Assembly: GCA_951217055.1 (NCBI GenBank)
Contig: OX578280.1
Span: 40,127,628 to 40,191,627 of the forward strand
Direction of reading: 5' to 3'
DNA: 64,000 nt
Source: Gerris lacustris
Lineage: Eukaryota; Arthropoda; Insecta; Hemiptera; Gerridae
The notes below the pieces were generated by a model. The model was not told the origin of the DNA, ran no database searches, and saw only the letters and a program-made list of their open reading frames with translations. Shown in pieces: positions 1 through 19,522 of the stretch (position 1 is the first letter of the stretch; every line of letters begins with the position of its first letter). The translations under genes were made by a program, and so were the position numbers.

Positions 1-1
1 T

Positions 2-187
2 TCACCTGATGAGGATGACACACAACCTGATGACGATGACTCCCAACCTGATGAGGATGACACACAACCTGATGAGGATGACACACAACCTGATGAGGAT
101 GACTCCCAACCTGATGAGGATGACACTCCACCTAAGGTGACCCGATCGGGAAGAGTCATTCGACCAAAGAAAATTATTGACATGTAA
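2..187 (+). CDS. C-terminal tail of an LTR-retrotransposon polyprotein (5' partial)
   Basis: The frame is open from the left edge of the window and stops with TAA at 185-187, giving the last 61 residues of a protein that begins outside the window. It consists of about six copies of an acidic heptad (DEDDTQP and variants such as DEDDSQP) followed by a short basic tail ending TRSGRVIRPKKIIDM. Tails of the form R-S-G-R-x-[IV]-[RK]-P are typical of the end of integrase/pol in Ty3/gypsy and BEL/Pao elements, so this is probably the 3' end of pol. A purine-rich stretch at 244-253 and a TG dinucleotide at 254 follow, as expected for a polypurine tract and a 3' LTR. No catalytic domain is visible, so family assignment is inference. 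Confidence 0.6.
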   Translation, partial: SPDEDDTQPDDDDSQPDEDDTQPDEDDTQPDEDDSQPDEDDTPPKVTRSGRVIRPKKIIDM

Positions 188-253
188 TCTATATTGTACA
201 ACTCTGAAGGTTGCAATTTCACGCTCTTACCGTGCATTTGCAAGGTGGGAGGA

Positions 254-580
254 TGTTGCGAAACTTAGCTTCTCTATGGGGGGGCGCCAGGGGTAAATCT
301 TTATTTAGAATTTTTAAGTTTTTTTGTTGTATGTGCAACCTTGAGAGTTTAGACGAAAAAACGTGTATAAACAACAACGCTTGCTTCGAATTATATCCTG
401 AATTGTGTGTTAGCAAGGAAACGTGTGTTTTGTGTTCTTTTTGCTTTCCCACGATTTCTGACTCGGTATTGAACAACTGTGTTAGTTTGGTTTTAAGTGT
501 ATGGCGGGTCTTAGGTATGTAATCATTTCGGGGGGGGCCAGGGCCCCTTGGGCCCCCCCCCTGTGTACGCCACTGCCTCA
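254..580 (+). mobile_element. Probable 3' LTR region of the same retroelement
   Basis: Begins with TGTTGCG directly after the purine-rich AAGGTGGGAGGA at 242-253, 66 bases after the pol stop codon. The right boundary is not defined: no 5' LTR lies in the window to compare with. The segment 530-579 is an inverted G-rich/C-rich hairpin ending in GTGTACGCCACTG, which looks like a hAT-type terminus (CAGTGGCGTACAC in reverse), so a second element may be fused here. Confidence 0.35.
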
Positions 581-2090
581 AGACACCTCATCGAATCATA
601 AAATTAATATAAAAATCAAGGGTTCCAATTCTGGAGTATATTTTTCTCTGTCTGTCCTCTTCTATAATTTAATATTTTCGAGAGTTGACTCATTATTTAT
701 TTTATAACGTTTAATAAATTACCACTGTGCCTTATTGGACTATATATTTACTTAGATGCAAGGGGAATGCAGTAGCTGTAAGAGCCACGTATTGGTACAC
801 TGTAAGGTGACTTACAGGTTTAAGTAATATTATCTGAATTTTCATCGGTAAAATTGTAGTTTTAGCAGATTAATTAATTAAAGATGATTTTCAGATATTG
901 TATTGTTTTATTATTTTTTCCCACTGCCTTCTTGTTAGCTTCCTCTTGACACTAGAGCTAAAGCTTCAAAATATGACCTAGTGAATAAACATAATATATG
1001 GTCGAACCTCATTATAACGGACAGGTAAAATGATTATAATACATAATACCCATAATAATAAAGGTTCCTTATTCTTATCTGGCTACATTATGAACACTTA
1101 CACCTAGGTCAGTTAATAATAATAAAAAATTTTATTCAAAATTATTTTACATAAAAGAAATTTCACAATAAATACATATGTAATATCATGGAAAATAATT
1201 TTAATTTGTACTTAAAAAAAAAAGAAATGTTTTTAAGCCTCCGAGATATCAAGAAAATCATAACCTTGGACATTTACATAGTCATGGACCTTTGTAGATA
1301 ATTGAACAATCTATTCTTGAGCATATAATTATATTTTTTGTAAACTTATTACTTTTCCTCACTACCTATAGTAGGAAAAGTATTCTTTTCACCAAAATAT
1401 TTTTTTTTTTAGAGATTTCAACGGAATTATCCGTTTCGGGTGTTTTTAAGATCTCCTGAGTGGTTTTCAGCATGACGTCTGTATGTATGTATGTGTGTAT
1501 ATGTATGTATGTGTGTTATCATCGTAGTGCCCTAGGTATTTAACCTAGAGAGTTGAAAATTGACAGAAAAAGCAGTCCTTACCTGTAGTGGTGCCGCCCA
1601 GAAAATCAACTTTTTCCTCCATCTTGAACCCAGTTTGCTGAGTCAGCAAAAATTTAAAAAAACCGTAAAAGTCCTATTCGAGTTGAAATTTGGCACGAAT
1701 GTACCTCTCTGTATGACAAACAAGCCCACCAAATTTCATTTTGATATTGGCCGCCATTCTAAAGTTATCAATTTTTGAATTTTTAAACTTTGACGGTTAA
1801 TAATACCGAAAGTATAAATAGGATTTTGACATATAAAGAAATGTATTCCTCTGCATATCGTTGGAACCGGAAAAAATTAAGGAACAAATATAAAAAAAAA
1901 CGATGAAATTCCATTAATTAGTTTAAAAGTTATAAGCGAATATAATTACATATTTATTAGTGCGATAATTTTGATGACGTCAAAGTTTGTTTACATCTGT
2001 CAAAATACCGCCAAACTTCAAATAATTAAATACAATATAGGTATTAAAAATAAGGTTTTTTTTTAAGAATAATAATAAATCAGTTAGTTC
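581..2090. other. Intergenic, AT-rich, repeat scraps only
   Basis: No gene seen. A Tigger/pogo-like half terminus (GGTCGAACCTCATTATAACG) lies at about 1000-1020. A TATG/TGTG microsatellite occupies 1479-1516. The stretch 1550-1790 contains 'GAGTTGAAATTTGGCACGAA', similar in style to the dispersed repeat at 30600, but is not an exact copy. Confidence 0.4.
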
Positions 2091-2091
2091 A

Positions 2092-2134
2092 GAACGGTCA
2101 CCCATCCAAGTACTGACCACGTCCAATGCTGCTT
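2092..2134 (-). repeat. 5S rRNA-like fragment (5S-derived repeat)
   Basis: Read on the minus strand this is AAGCAGCATTGG, then ACGTGGTCAGTACTTGGATG, then GGTGACCG, which closely follows the internal promoter and 3' part of eukaryotic 5S rRNA (AAGCAGCGTCGGGCGCGGTTAGTACTTGGATGGGTGACCG, given here in parts by position). Only about 43 bases match, flanked upstream on that strand by two perfect hairpins (2140-2180). It is not a complete 5S gene. A 5S-headed SINE or a dispersed 5S pseudogene is most likely. Confidence 0.6.
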
Positions 2135-3120
2135 CCTCCTGCTGTGAAGCAGCAGGAGAGGCCACTTTAGTGGCCTCTGAAGTGAGGAAAAGTTCCGAGG
2201 TACCCCGGACCCGATTTTTTTTTCTAGATATTTGTGTAAAACATATTGGACCTATCTTATAAGATAACGTCCATAGCTTAATAGCTTCCCTCAGAACTTT
2301 CAGGACTTTTGATATATGCTGATTTTCAAACATTAATGAACAACTCTGCCATTCATCAAAACTTTCCGATTTAGTTTCGCAATTTTTCCTTTGTAAAATG
2401 AACTAAGATTGAATATTTGTGCTTTAAAACAAAAGAGCATTTTGAAGGTAAAGTTATAAAATTTGCATCTAATCCTCGCAAAATACGGTAAGTATTTTCA
2501 AATGTATCCCTCCTCTTGTTTTCATTGTCCTCATGAAAGAGATAACAGCTATTGAGAGATCACTTGTGTCCTGCTAGGCAATAGCAAGTTCTGTCAAGAG
2601 TGAGTCTCTACCTAGATAACTGAACAACTTTACCCTTGCTTTATATTTCATTTTGACGAATATTTGTTATAGTTGCAGCAACATTATGCTCGCTGCTCAA
2701 TAGACAAAAACTTGACACGCAACTTCCTCTTCAGAATCAGATAAATAGTCGTTTATTAATACTATCCTCTCATGCATTGGAATTACATTTAAATACTTCA
2801 TGATGCTTCTGAAGAAATGTTTTGGAATAGAAAGCATTCAATTTTGTGTAGGGTTAGACCATTATTTAAATTGTAAAATAATTAAAAGTTGTCCATTTAT
2901 ATAGTTTTTAAATAAGTTAAAGAGTAAACATGAGAAAACCAAGTTTTGTAAGAGCAGTGATATCACAAAGCACCAAGATAATAATAAACTTATTATAATG
3001 TAGGTACACTGTAACCCTAAGGTGATGATAAAACGTATTCCAATGCACATAAAACCAAGATGACGTAACATAGTGTAATGTACCTTAAAACACTAAGCTA
3101 TAGTGATGTAAAACCAGGCT

Positions 3121-3260
3121 AATGAGGTCTCTTGAGTCCAAAAAAGTGTTTTTTAAAAAAATGTCTCTCAGTCATCTACGCAGACAAGTAGAGCCTATAA
3201 AGCTACTGGGCCAATTTTGATGAAATTTGGCATAAGGTTCAGAAAAATTATATCCCAAGT
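3121..3260 (-). repeat. Dispersed repeat family R, copy 1 (minus orientation)
   Basis: In reverse complement it contains AAAACACTTTTTTGGACTC and the 'ggcccagtagctttataggctc' type segment shared with copies at about 34530-34797 and 62800-63058 (both plus). The family is of unknown type; coordinates are approximate because the copy is degraded. Confidence 0.55.
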
Positions 3261-5997
3261 GAAATTTAGAAATGATTTTTACCGTAATTCATTTCTTCAT
3301 AACTTTCATTTTATTAACATAACTTTAAATATTATTTTACGTCTAATTTTACTTACATTTAAACGCTAAACAGTATAGCCTTTAATAATAATCAAAGACA
3401 TTGCTAATTAAGTAAAGGATTTTCCCAACTCAGTCGGCAGTATGGAGGGGTAAATCCGTCTGAGGTATAGGTATAACTGGGGAATTTAGGCGCCACCCCG
3501 TTCAAAAAGGTTAACAACAAGGAGGATGAAGGAATAAACGAATAAATTAAAGAAAATAAATTTAAAAAATATAAAAACCTATTAAACGGCCTAGTGGCTT
3601 AATAGAAAAGGGAGATGTGGCAAAACTGGGGAACGGGAAACCAGTTTTAATGTGAAATGAGGGAACAAGGAAACTTCGGAGAACTTATTTAAGCCCCAAA
3701 AATAAAAAAATAAAAAAACAATTTACTGAAATCTGGGTAAACAGGCTTAGTTCACTCCTTAGTCGACAAAGAAAATAAATTTTACGCTGTCACAAAGAAA
3801 CAAAAAAAAATGTAAATTAAATAAAATAATAATAATCATTCTTTTTACAAGTAAATTAAATTTAAAAAATGTAAAAGAAATAAAAATAATAATAATAATT
3901 CTTGACCCAAGTAACTTAAATGAATGTGTAACTGCTTAAATGATAAATATGTATACATGTGTATATATTTATAGCGTTTCCTATGGGGCCCCAGTACATA
4001 AAACCCCTAGCGGTGGTCATCCACCTGCCTACAATATTAAGTAACTGGGTGGAACACCAAATAATTAAAATAGCAAAATAATTTAAAACAGTAAAATAAT
4101 AATTATTAAATATGAAGAGGGCTTTAGGTTAGTTCCCGGGATGCCTGGTGTAAAGGGGATCAAGCTAGAAGCTGGTTAAACCTTCCGCCTGCTCTCAGGA
4201 CACTCGTCGCAGAAGAAGAGGGGATGAATCAGAGGGAAGAGAGGAATATAATTTTAGCCAACCTCAAATGGAGTTGATGACTGACAAGTGCTGCAGCGCT
4301 CTAGCTTAACTTTCAGTTGACTACGCTGTGTTGTTTTAGGGTGGCAATAGTGGAGACATACAAAACGCTGATAGATTCCGCAATCCGTGAACGTGAAGTT
4401 CGTCTTCTTTTCAATCCACCTTGATTGAAAACAACCCTAAACTTAAACTTTTTAAAACTTTGCAAGAAGGTAGTTCCTTGCCACCAGCTCTTGGACACAA
4501 CTCCAACTCACTGTCCTTCTGACTCAACAAAAACTCCCCTAGCTGTTTTAACCCTCTCCTCAGGGTTACCCCCCCCCCCCAAAAAAAAGTCAAGATCAAA
4601 TAAAACTAAACCTAGACCTAATGACAATAAAAATAAACTACCCTAAACCTAAAGTTAGACTAATACAACAATCCGCCCTACTAGATGTAGTAGGTAGATG
4701 TTATTAAGAACAATAGATGAAGATCTAGTAGATGTTATTAAGAACAATAAAATCATTAGGGGAGATAAAAATCATTAAAAAAAATGTTACAACAAACAGA
4801 CTTAAGTATGATGTAAAAAAATATGACTTAATAAAATAAACGTACTTGAAAATAGCTGTAGGTAATGTTTTACTTTAGATTAACTATATATGCGTAATAT
4901 TTACGGGGTGACAATAATTATTATTGTCATACCTCTCTGACGTATCGGGCAAGACCGAAGTGAGTATAAATATACTAGAACACGAGGGTCTAGTCGAAGC
5001 CGAAGCACTGCTAAAGATTAGGAATTGTGTGGTTTACTGTTTTGTGTACATTTAAAACTGTACGTAATTTTTACGTATAGTTGACGTTTTAGGCTTAAGG
5101 ATTATATAGATACATTTTATCTAATATAATAGGATTCGAATTAGGTGATAGGTGTTCAAAGTCGGTAAATTGTGGGTAAAAATCGGTGAATTTCTTGTTT
5201 TTTGTATTGAAAATAAAAACATTTTAAAAGAAATCAAGATGAATAGGTATAAATAGCTACAAATTTTAAATCATAAAAGTTTATTATTATTATTATTTTT
5301 TTTTTTTGTTCAATAGTTTTTATTATATTTACATACATACACATGTATGTATGTATATATACTTGTGTATATATATATACATACAATGTCGTATATTAAT
5401 TTGAAATGTAAATAGTTTTAGTGTATCTAATATGATGTTAGACAATTTAATTGATATTAATAGAGTAGGGTCCCGACGACTCACCTCGAAATGATTTGTT
5501 ATTGCTAATCTAAGGCAACCACATTTATTCCAATAAAAATTAATGTTTGTTTTGATTTCGAATAGATATCTAAATTAATTTACGTAATTTTACTTTTTTC
5601 TTTTCTTTTTCTTTTGGGTTTTAGTCCCGATCAACTGCCAGGGTTATTACAGGACTTTTTTCTAAATACATAATTATGTCCACGGCCTCAATGGCTTATA
5701 CAGGTATACCTACAAGTGTAAATTAAAATTTGACATCGAAAATATCAGGACTTTTTTTATATGCATCGTTCAACACAAAATTCTTTTAACCCACTCAGTT
5801 TCGTGTTAAATGGTTTTCACTACATACATATATGTATCCCAAAATTATAAATTGCTAACAGATTCGGTAGAAGTAAAGCATGACACCCTCATTGAGTCAG
5901 GATCTAGCTAACCCTCAAAGCACCCTTGCATTGCGGGCTAAACAAACTGAATAAAATGATGGGCTTTACAAGTCTTGTCTTGACACAGTGCTGTTTA
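3261..5997. other. Intergenic, AT-rich, no gene recognised
   Basis: Several short open frames between 4300 and 4650 have no recognisable domain. A poly-C run lies at 4569-4580. A 21-base palindrome (TGACAATAATTATTATTGTC and its final A) begins at 4910, followed by a TATA-box-like GTATAAATATA at about 4965; this could be a solo LTR promoter, but no paired LTR or duplication was found. A (TA/CA)-rich microsatellite spans about 5330-5390. Confidence 0.35.
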
Positions 5998-6329
5998 AAG
6001 GGCCGATTAGACGAGCTGATCTGGTCTCCCTAAGTCGGGGCCACGCCCCCTCGGCCCGAAACCCCGGTCGTGTAATTCGAGTTCCTGGTCACGTTTTGGG
6101 GGTGAAACCAGACAGGGCAATCGGATGGATATTCCATCCGATGTAGGGTAGACCCCCCACTACTTTACCCTGCGAACTGACAGTTACTTTCCTATCTCCT
6201 TAGGAAAAAGTGGCCAGGTCGGGCCGTGTAAATGCAACGCTCTGTCAAGTGGTGGGGAGACCAGAGATAGGGAAACTCAGAACGGGTCCAGGACCAGGCA
6301 GCTGAGAACGGCTCGTCTAATCAGCCCTT
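5998..6329. mobile_element. Tc1/mariner-like MITE with TA target duplication
   Basis: Terminal inverted repeats AAGGGCCGATTAGACGAGC at the left and its complement (one mismatch) at 6311-6329. Both ends are flanked by TA (5996-5997 and 6330-6331). The 332-bp interior is GC-richer than the surroundings and contains no open frame, so it is a non-autonomous element. Confidence 0.7.
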
Positions 6330-6330
6330 T

Positions 6331-6640
6331 AGCCTCGTCCAGACTGCAACACACAGAACATTCATCTCTGCACAGGCACCAGACTAGCAAGCTAAGTTTT
6401 GCACCCAATCCGATTTTTAACAAAACATCAAAGGGATGTGGCTAAGCCAGTTGAGAGTGTGGACGCAGATGCTCAATGAGCCAAGCAGGAACCTTGTACT
6501 CTTTGTAAACAATACATTCATAATTCATAAAAAAAAATCCTTGTTTTAAGCATGGAACATGCTTTTATGTTTAAATTGAAACCAGGAAGCCAGTGTAGAC
6601 ACCATGCTGATGAGTTCGGTTCAGCAGTCTAGACGAGGCT
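6331..6640. mobile_element. Second MITE, abutting the first
   Basis: Left end AGCCTCGTCCAGACTGC at 6331-6347 pairs with its complement at 6624-6640 with one mismatch. TTT flanks both sides. It shares its left border with the right border of the MITE at 5998-6329. No coding capacity. Confidence 0.6.
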
Positions 6641-9600
6641 TTTAACTCTGGCTTATAGAGGATGGACCTAGATTTATAAAAATATGTAGAAGATGTAAGT
6701 CTTCAGTTTTAGCAGAACTTAACCACGCCCTTCTCGCCACTTTTATCTTCTGAAGAGAAACCTGTTCTAGAATGTAAACTTCTTATTAAAAATGGTTTGG
6801 GCTGAGCTTAGTGACCTTCTTAGAGCTTAACCTTCATTTTTACTCCCCCCCTCGATTATATCCCTTGAATTAAATCAACAGATAAAATAAACCTTACTTA
6901 GATACCTTACGGACATCCAAATCATCAAAGGAAACATACTTTGAAGTTTAGCTATTCAAACGATTCAGATTTGATATATTTAAATTCATGAAAAAGGAGA
7001 TATAACTTTTATAAATATTTATAGCGACTATCTGAATTTACTATATTGAATTTAAAAGTTAATTGAAAAATCAATAATGAAATATTTTAATGTTTTCATA
7101 ATAAGTGACTAATGTCCAAATTTTAAATTTCCAGTTCAGAAAGACACAAACTTGTCTGTCTTCTTGAATTATTATAGCAGATAAAAAATTCAGTGATTCT
7201 AGTTTCTGAGATTTATTAATTCACAGGATGGGTAAAAATATTTTTTTATGCAATAAACACATACACACCCATGTTGACTTTTATATACGAGTATATAGAT
7301 GTAGATAGGTTTCATTGATAACAGAACAAGAATATCAGTGTTCAACCAAATAGGGACTGAAAATTAACAACACATTTACCAATACAATTAACATAATTAT
7401 AATTATTATAAATAAATCTATATTAACAGATAAAAAGTTTTACAGAGGATAATAAATAAAATAAATTATAAAAAATTAGACAAGAAAAGGAGAGGGGGGG
7501 GGGGGGAGGGGGGGGGGGAAAGGGGAGAAGGAGTTAAAGAGAAATTTCAAACAAAGGGGAAAATACAAATAATGAGATTGCTTTCTAAAAACATAATTTG
7601 TTTTTACAAAGAAATGGAGAAAATAAATCACAATATAAATAAATTAAATTATATTACAAATTATATAATTAATATTACACGCTAACTATAACACAGACTT
7701 ACTTAAAATGTGTTTCAGCTTATAATGTATACAATATATAATTAAACAAAGCATATAAACAACTGAAAAACATGTAATTTTATTTTTATATTTATTTAAA
7801 CTCATGACTTTGCCAGCTCTAAGATGATTAAAGTGGAGTATGTAGTTTAAAAAGAGAAATATCATAACCTGATGATGATGATTTTTTTTAAATGATCAAT
7901 AACCACCTCAAGATAAAAGAAACAAACTAAAATATTATATAATACAAACAAACAAAAAAATTGTTATAATATAAATAAATATTGTAAGAAAGTATTTGTA
8001 ATTAAAATGTTGGATGTAAAATAAAGGTGCCCACACTAATTAAATCATAGAGTGAGGTGCAATTATAATTGGTTCAAATCCAGGCAAGAAAGATAATCCA
8101 TTTAAATAGCTGTGCAGTATTACAGCCAGATCAAAAAAATAGTTATATCGTAGGAAAATATTAAAAAAGGGAGGGGAGCCAACGAGAGCTCGTGTATTTG
8201 ACACCTAGAAGATCAGAATTGTGGCCATAAAGATAACCTGGGCTGTCATAATTAACTCTCATCTTGATCCGATTGTAGCTATGAAATCTAAGTGTTGCCA
8301 ACTTAAACCATCCTTCTCGGGATGAATTTAAATTAGGGATCAGGTAAAAAACATGGAGGAAACCTTTCTCAATGGTTTCTAAATTTCTATTCCCACTTAT
8401 GGATCTTAATAAAAACAAAAAAGTAAATGGGTTTGAAAATACAGCCAAATTATTTACGAAGAGTGGTAGGGTAAAATGGTATTTATCAGTATACGTAGTC
8501 ACAACCAACCCACTGTTCGATTTCTTTAAAATTTGGAATGGATTTTTCTTGAAGTCATTAAAACCAATTTATGTTTCTTTTACTTATTAGATTTTTTTTT
8601 CGGATGTGAGGTCTACTGTTCACAGAACTACTGGTATTGTGGTTAGTCAATAACATATTACTTTATGGTAAACAACCTGAGTGTTTTATTTAAGCGTTAA
8701 TTATCATTAGCATTATTACGGTGATTAACTGTTTTAAAAACAAAATCAGTGGCTGCACTTGGTAATTTTCACGTCAGCCAAATAAACAAAATAGACTATA
8801 TTAAATTTTTGTATTTGATTTTACATGTACACACACTTAGCAATTTATCAGATGTACAGAGTATCGTTTCTATAATAAAATTGATGTTTCCATAACAAAA
8901 AATTTGCTAGATAGAAATTTTTTACACGTAGAACAAATATTTTTTCTTTAAATTAGTAAACCTAATTTGGACTGATTCATTATTTTCTGAAAGAATATAA
9001 AATTTTCTTCTAAACTTATTCAGAATAAGATGAGCACACCATAAAATGCAACAGAAACAAAAACAATGAGACTGTCCAGGTTTTTTTTTTTTTTTTTTTT
9101 AATCATTTCTATCTTTGCTCAGTGTATTTCAATGAAATATAGAATTGTAACATAAGAAGAGTAGAACTTGCAGAGTTGAGTTTCCAGAAAAATAAAAATA
9201 ACCAAAATCATTTAGGTTGCCAAAGAAATTTTGAAAGGAAGTGTTTTTTTCATTTTTCATGCAGTAACTTTTCTTTTGTTATAGAGAATGTTTTTATATT
9301 ATATACCAACTAACCATTTTTCAACAGAAATATGTTATCAATCTGGCAACCATATAATCTTTACATAAGTTTGGACGGGTAAAAAGGGGATCCATTTTCT
9401 TTGTTTTGAATTGAAAAAAAAAAAAAAAATAATCAAATAAAAATATATATTCATTACTTGTTTTTGTATTAAAAAAATTAATTGATTTATTTTAAATTTG
9501 ATATTATGTGGGATAAATTTATATTTGTGCTGATAAATTTAATAAAAAAGAACCAAGCAAAAATAAAGACATTTATTTACACAGCTCTTTTTATTAAGTA

Positions 9601-12137
9601 ATACAATTTTTAAAAAAAGGTTTATTAATAAATAAATAATATCAATGATAAAGTTTAAATAAATAAAGATAAAGAATAAAAAAGAAGTGCATTTGATTTT
9701 TTTTTAAATAATGGGGACTAAAGAATTACTAAGAACTTTAAAATGTTGAGTTTGAAGCTGCTAAGAGCAGTAAAAAACTGTCATCTACTGTTTGGAAGCT
9801 TTACTGCTGCTAAGAGCAGTAAAGAACTGTCATCTGCAATTTAAAAGTATTCTAGCTATGTGAATCCAATGGAAAACCAAGCAGATTTACAATCTGAAGC
9901 TGGGTACTCTAATTTTACAGAAATTTTAAACTGAACAGTCAGTCTGAAGGTCTGCTGCCGGATCATACACATGCTTAGGGGCAGACGTTTAGATGACAGA
10001 ATACTCAGTCTAAACTGCCATAAAAGAGTTATATACACACATTCAAAACCAGACAAACCACTAAATATTTTATATTAACTTTTTGTATTTACTCCTTGTA
10101 AATTTTTAAATGCTTTAGCAATTTCTCTCCTGATCAGGTTCAAACAGTTAAAGAAAACAGTTCTTTATAAATTAAGAGAAGATCGATTGATAGTCAAAAT
10201 TAATGTTGTTTAACACAGTTTTTTGTGCAACCTGATAAAATCTGAAAGTTTGTCTGGTTTTGGAACTAAATGCCTCACTATTTTAAAAAATTCCAAAGTT
10301 CTTAAAAAACTATGAAACTACTCTATGAATAGTTTGAATTTGAAAGGGAAGATAAAACAAGATTTAGAGAAAAAATAAATAAATGAAATAAAATAGGAGC
10401 CAAAAATAAATAAATAACCTAAATCTATAAGGACATGACACAATAAAAATATAAATAAAAGTGACAATTTTTATTTTTTGTTTTCATTTAAATAATTGTG
10501 CATTAATTTATTTTTATTTTCTTTTAATATAATCTACACAAAAAACTATATTCACAAATAATAAATAAATAAAATAATAAAAACAACAATAAATAAATAA
10601 AAATTATAAATAATTAATAACAATTAATAATAATAAATAATATAAAAAAGGGGAGACATTTTTGTTAAGTATAAATCAGGCCATTGTCTTGATATCTTAT
10701 GATCCAATATAAACAGGATATGACAGAAATAAGTAATCACTGAGTAACACGTAAGAAATGTATGATACCATCAATACAATATGTATCATACTAAATGTGT
10801 GATTGATAAAATTAGATCTATTATCTAATGTTAATATCCAGTTAAAAGACATAATGACGGAACTTTAAAAACAAGTACAATACAATTTTTAGTATAGGGG
10901 GAGGTTCCCTTACCTTGGAAAGTAATGTAACATACACTGCCCCCCCCCCCCCCCCCCCATCAATTCCAGGGAGAAAGCACATTTTTCTGTGAGACAACTC
11001 GTCAGAGTAGTGCCTGGCAACATTATTACGGCAACCTTCACCAGCTATCAGTGTCCATGGTAATGGAACCTCCCTCACTCATTACTTTTCATTTCAAAAT
11101 AGATGAGATACATTCAAAATCGTGTTTGAATCAGAGCTATTCAATACATACCCCACGAAAGTAAGAATATTGGCCAGGGTCTTATTGCCTTCATAATTAT
11201 CTCTAAAGATTTAATTTTTTAAATCTAATGCCTACACATATTCAATGATTAATTTCAATAATTCTAAAAAAAAAATTCCAAGGAGTGTATAATATTGCAA
11301 TTTTTCTATTTTTCAAATCAAATTTACAATTCAATTTTAAGTTGGTGAAAATGGCATTAGAAAAAATTATTTTTAAATTGAATTATATGGCAGATATTAT
11401 TAAATGCGTAAGATATGCAGATAAACAACTCAACCAATTTCCTTAAATCGGTAAAAATCCTAATTGAAAATTAATTTACTTCACTGTGCCTAAGGGCAGT
11501 TAGAGGGGGGAAATGTATTCATTATATTAGTACTCAAAGAAGGAAAGAATTTAATAATTTGTAATAAAAGTAGCTCCAAAGTGCCATTAAAATCGTAATT
11601 ACATTTCCTTATCAAACAATAACAAGAGCTTTTTTACACAACAAAATATTAAATTTATAGAATAAAAAATTAGCTATAATATTTTTTTTTGCTACCTCCA
11701 AAATAATCTAATAAGCAAGCAACTTCAATGAAAATTAATAACAAAGCTCTATAAAATAAATAAGAAAATAAACTGAACTGGACAAATGACAGGTGTTTTT
11801 AGGCCCTAGCTATTACAATTAACAAAACAGAGGGAAAAATCAAGAATAACAAATATTTTTCCCCCACAAAATTAAATTAAAAAATAAATATATTACGTAA
11901 CAAATATAAGAAATTTGTTTACAACGTAGCAGTGTTTGGCTGTTAGCGTGGAGTTTTTTTGTTTTTTTGGTTTTTAAAAAAGATTCAGCAATAATATATA
12001 ATTTGTCATATAAAATTCTTTTTTTTTAATTTGTTGAAATTCAAATATATATATGTAGATATATTTTTTAATGTATATATAAATATATATGTTTGAGTTG
12101 AATTAGTAGAAGGGGAGGGGGATGTAAGGGGAGGGGG
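6641..12137. other. AT-rich region downstream of Arp1; 3' UTR and low-complexity sequence
   Basis: No coding exon recognised. Contents: a G-rich run with one A (7494-7518), long A/T-rich low-complexity tracts (7380-8000 and 10320-10660), a poly-T run (9080-9100), a 49-base-period direct duplication (9757-9837), a 19-base poly-C run (10940-10958) and scattered short open frames with no domain. The part nearest 12138 must include the 3' UTR of the minus-strand Arp1 gene; a candidate minus-strand poly(A) signal ATTAAA lies near 12030, but several alternatives exist. Confidence 0.45.
9757..9837 (+). repeat. Two-copy direct repeat, 49-bp period
   Basis: GCTGCTAAGAGCAGTAAA followed by ACTGTCATCT occurs at 9757 and again at 9806 with only a few differences. 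It looks like a local tandem duplication. Confidence 0.7.
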
Positions 12138-18997
<6,860 letters not shown>

Positions 18998-19522
18998 ACT
19001 ACGACAATAAATAAACGTACATAAACTATTTCACTTAAAAACCGAGTCGACTTAAAAACGAAAAACTTTTATTATAAAAAATTATAATTTATTCTTCTTT
19101 TTAACTGTTAAAGGAGAGCTCCTCCACCTCCACTGTTCGGGACCGGTGACTCACGGCAACACTGCCAAAACTCACCCCCACACGCACCTTTTAAAAAATA
19201 TCAACTATTTTATGTTGCACCTATAAAAATTCAATTTGTTTACATTCTTATCGAAGTATCCCTGAATTTTTTTTTTTCAATTACAAATATAAATAAAGTG
19301 ATAAGAAGGTAGCTTTGAAAAATTGGATCAGAAAAAATTACAAATGAAATCGAGATTTTGTAGTTTAGTTGGTCAGACTGATAATAATAAGAACATCTGC
19401 TAGCATGATATCTTTTTCAATCATCTGGATCGTTCTATCGGAGTATCTACCGATCGTCTTCGGTCAGTTAATTTAGAGTTTTCTTAAAAAATAATTCTTT
19501 TTTTTAAATAACTAACATAAAG
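18998..19522. promoter_or_regulatory. Shared bidirectional promoter region, Arp1 / ox
   Basis: The start codons of Arp1 (minus, 18997) and the complex III subunit gene (plus, 19523) are 525 bp apart and diverge. The interval contains a GC-richer patch at 19110-19190 amid AT-rich sequence, and no obvious TATA box. Both 5' UTRs must lie here. Bidirectional activity is inferred from geometry alone. Confidence 0.6.

Noticed and set aside
1..150. CRISPR-like array at the left edge
   Set aside because: The 21-bp units are contiguous, without spacers, and in a coding frame.
3480..3510. Retroviral-type primer-binding site (TGGCGCC on the minus strand)
   Set aside because: Seven bases only; the adjacent sequence does not end in CA and no LTR pair was found.
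4313..4646. Overlapping short open frames on both strands
   Set aside because: No domain, no homologous pattern, and no splice context.
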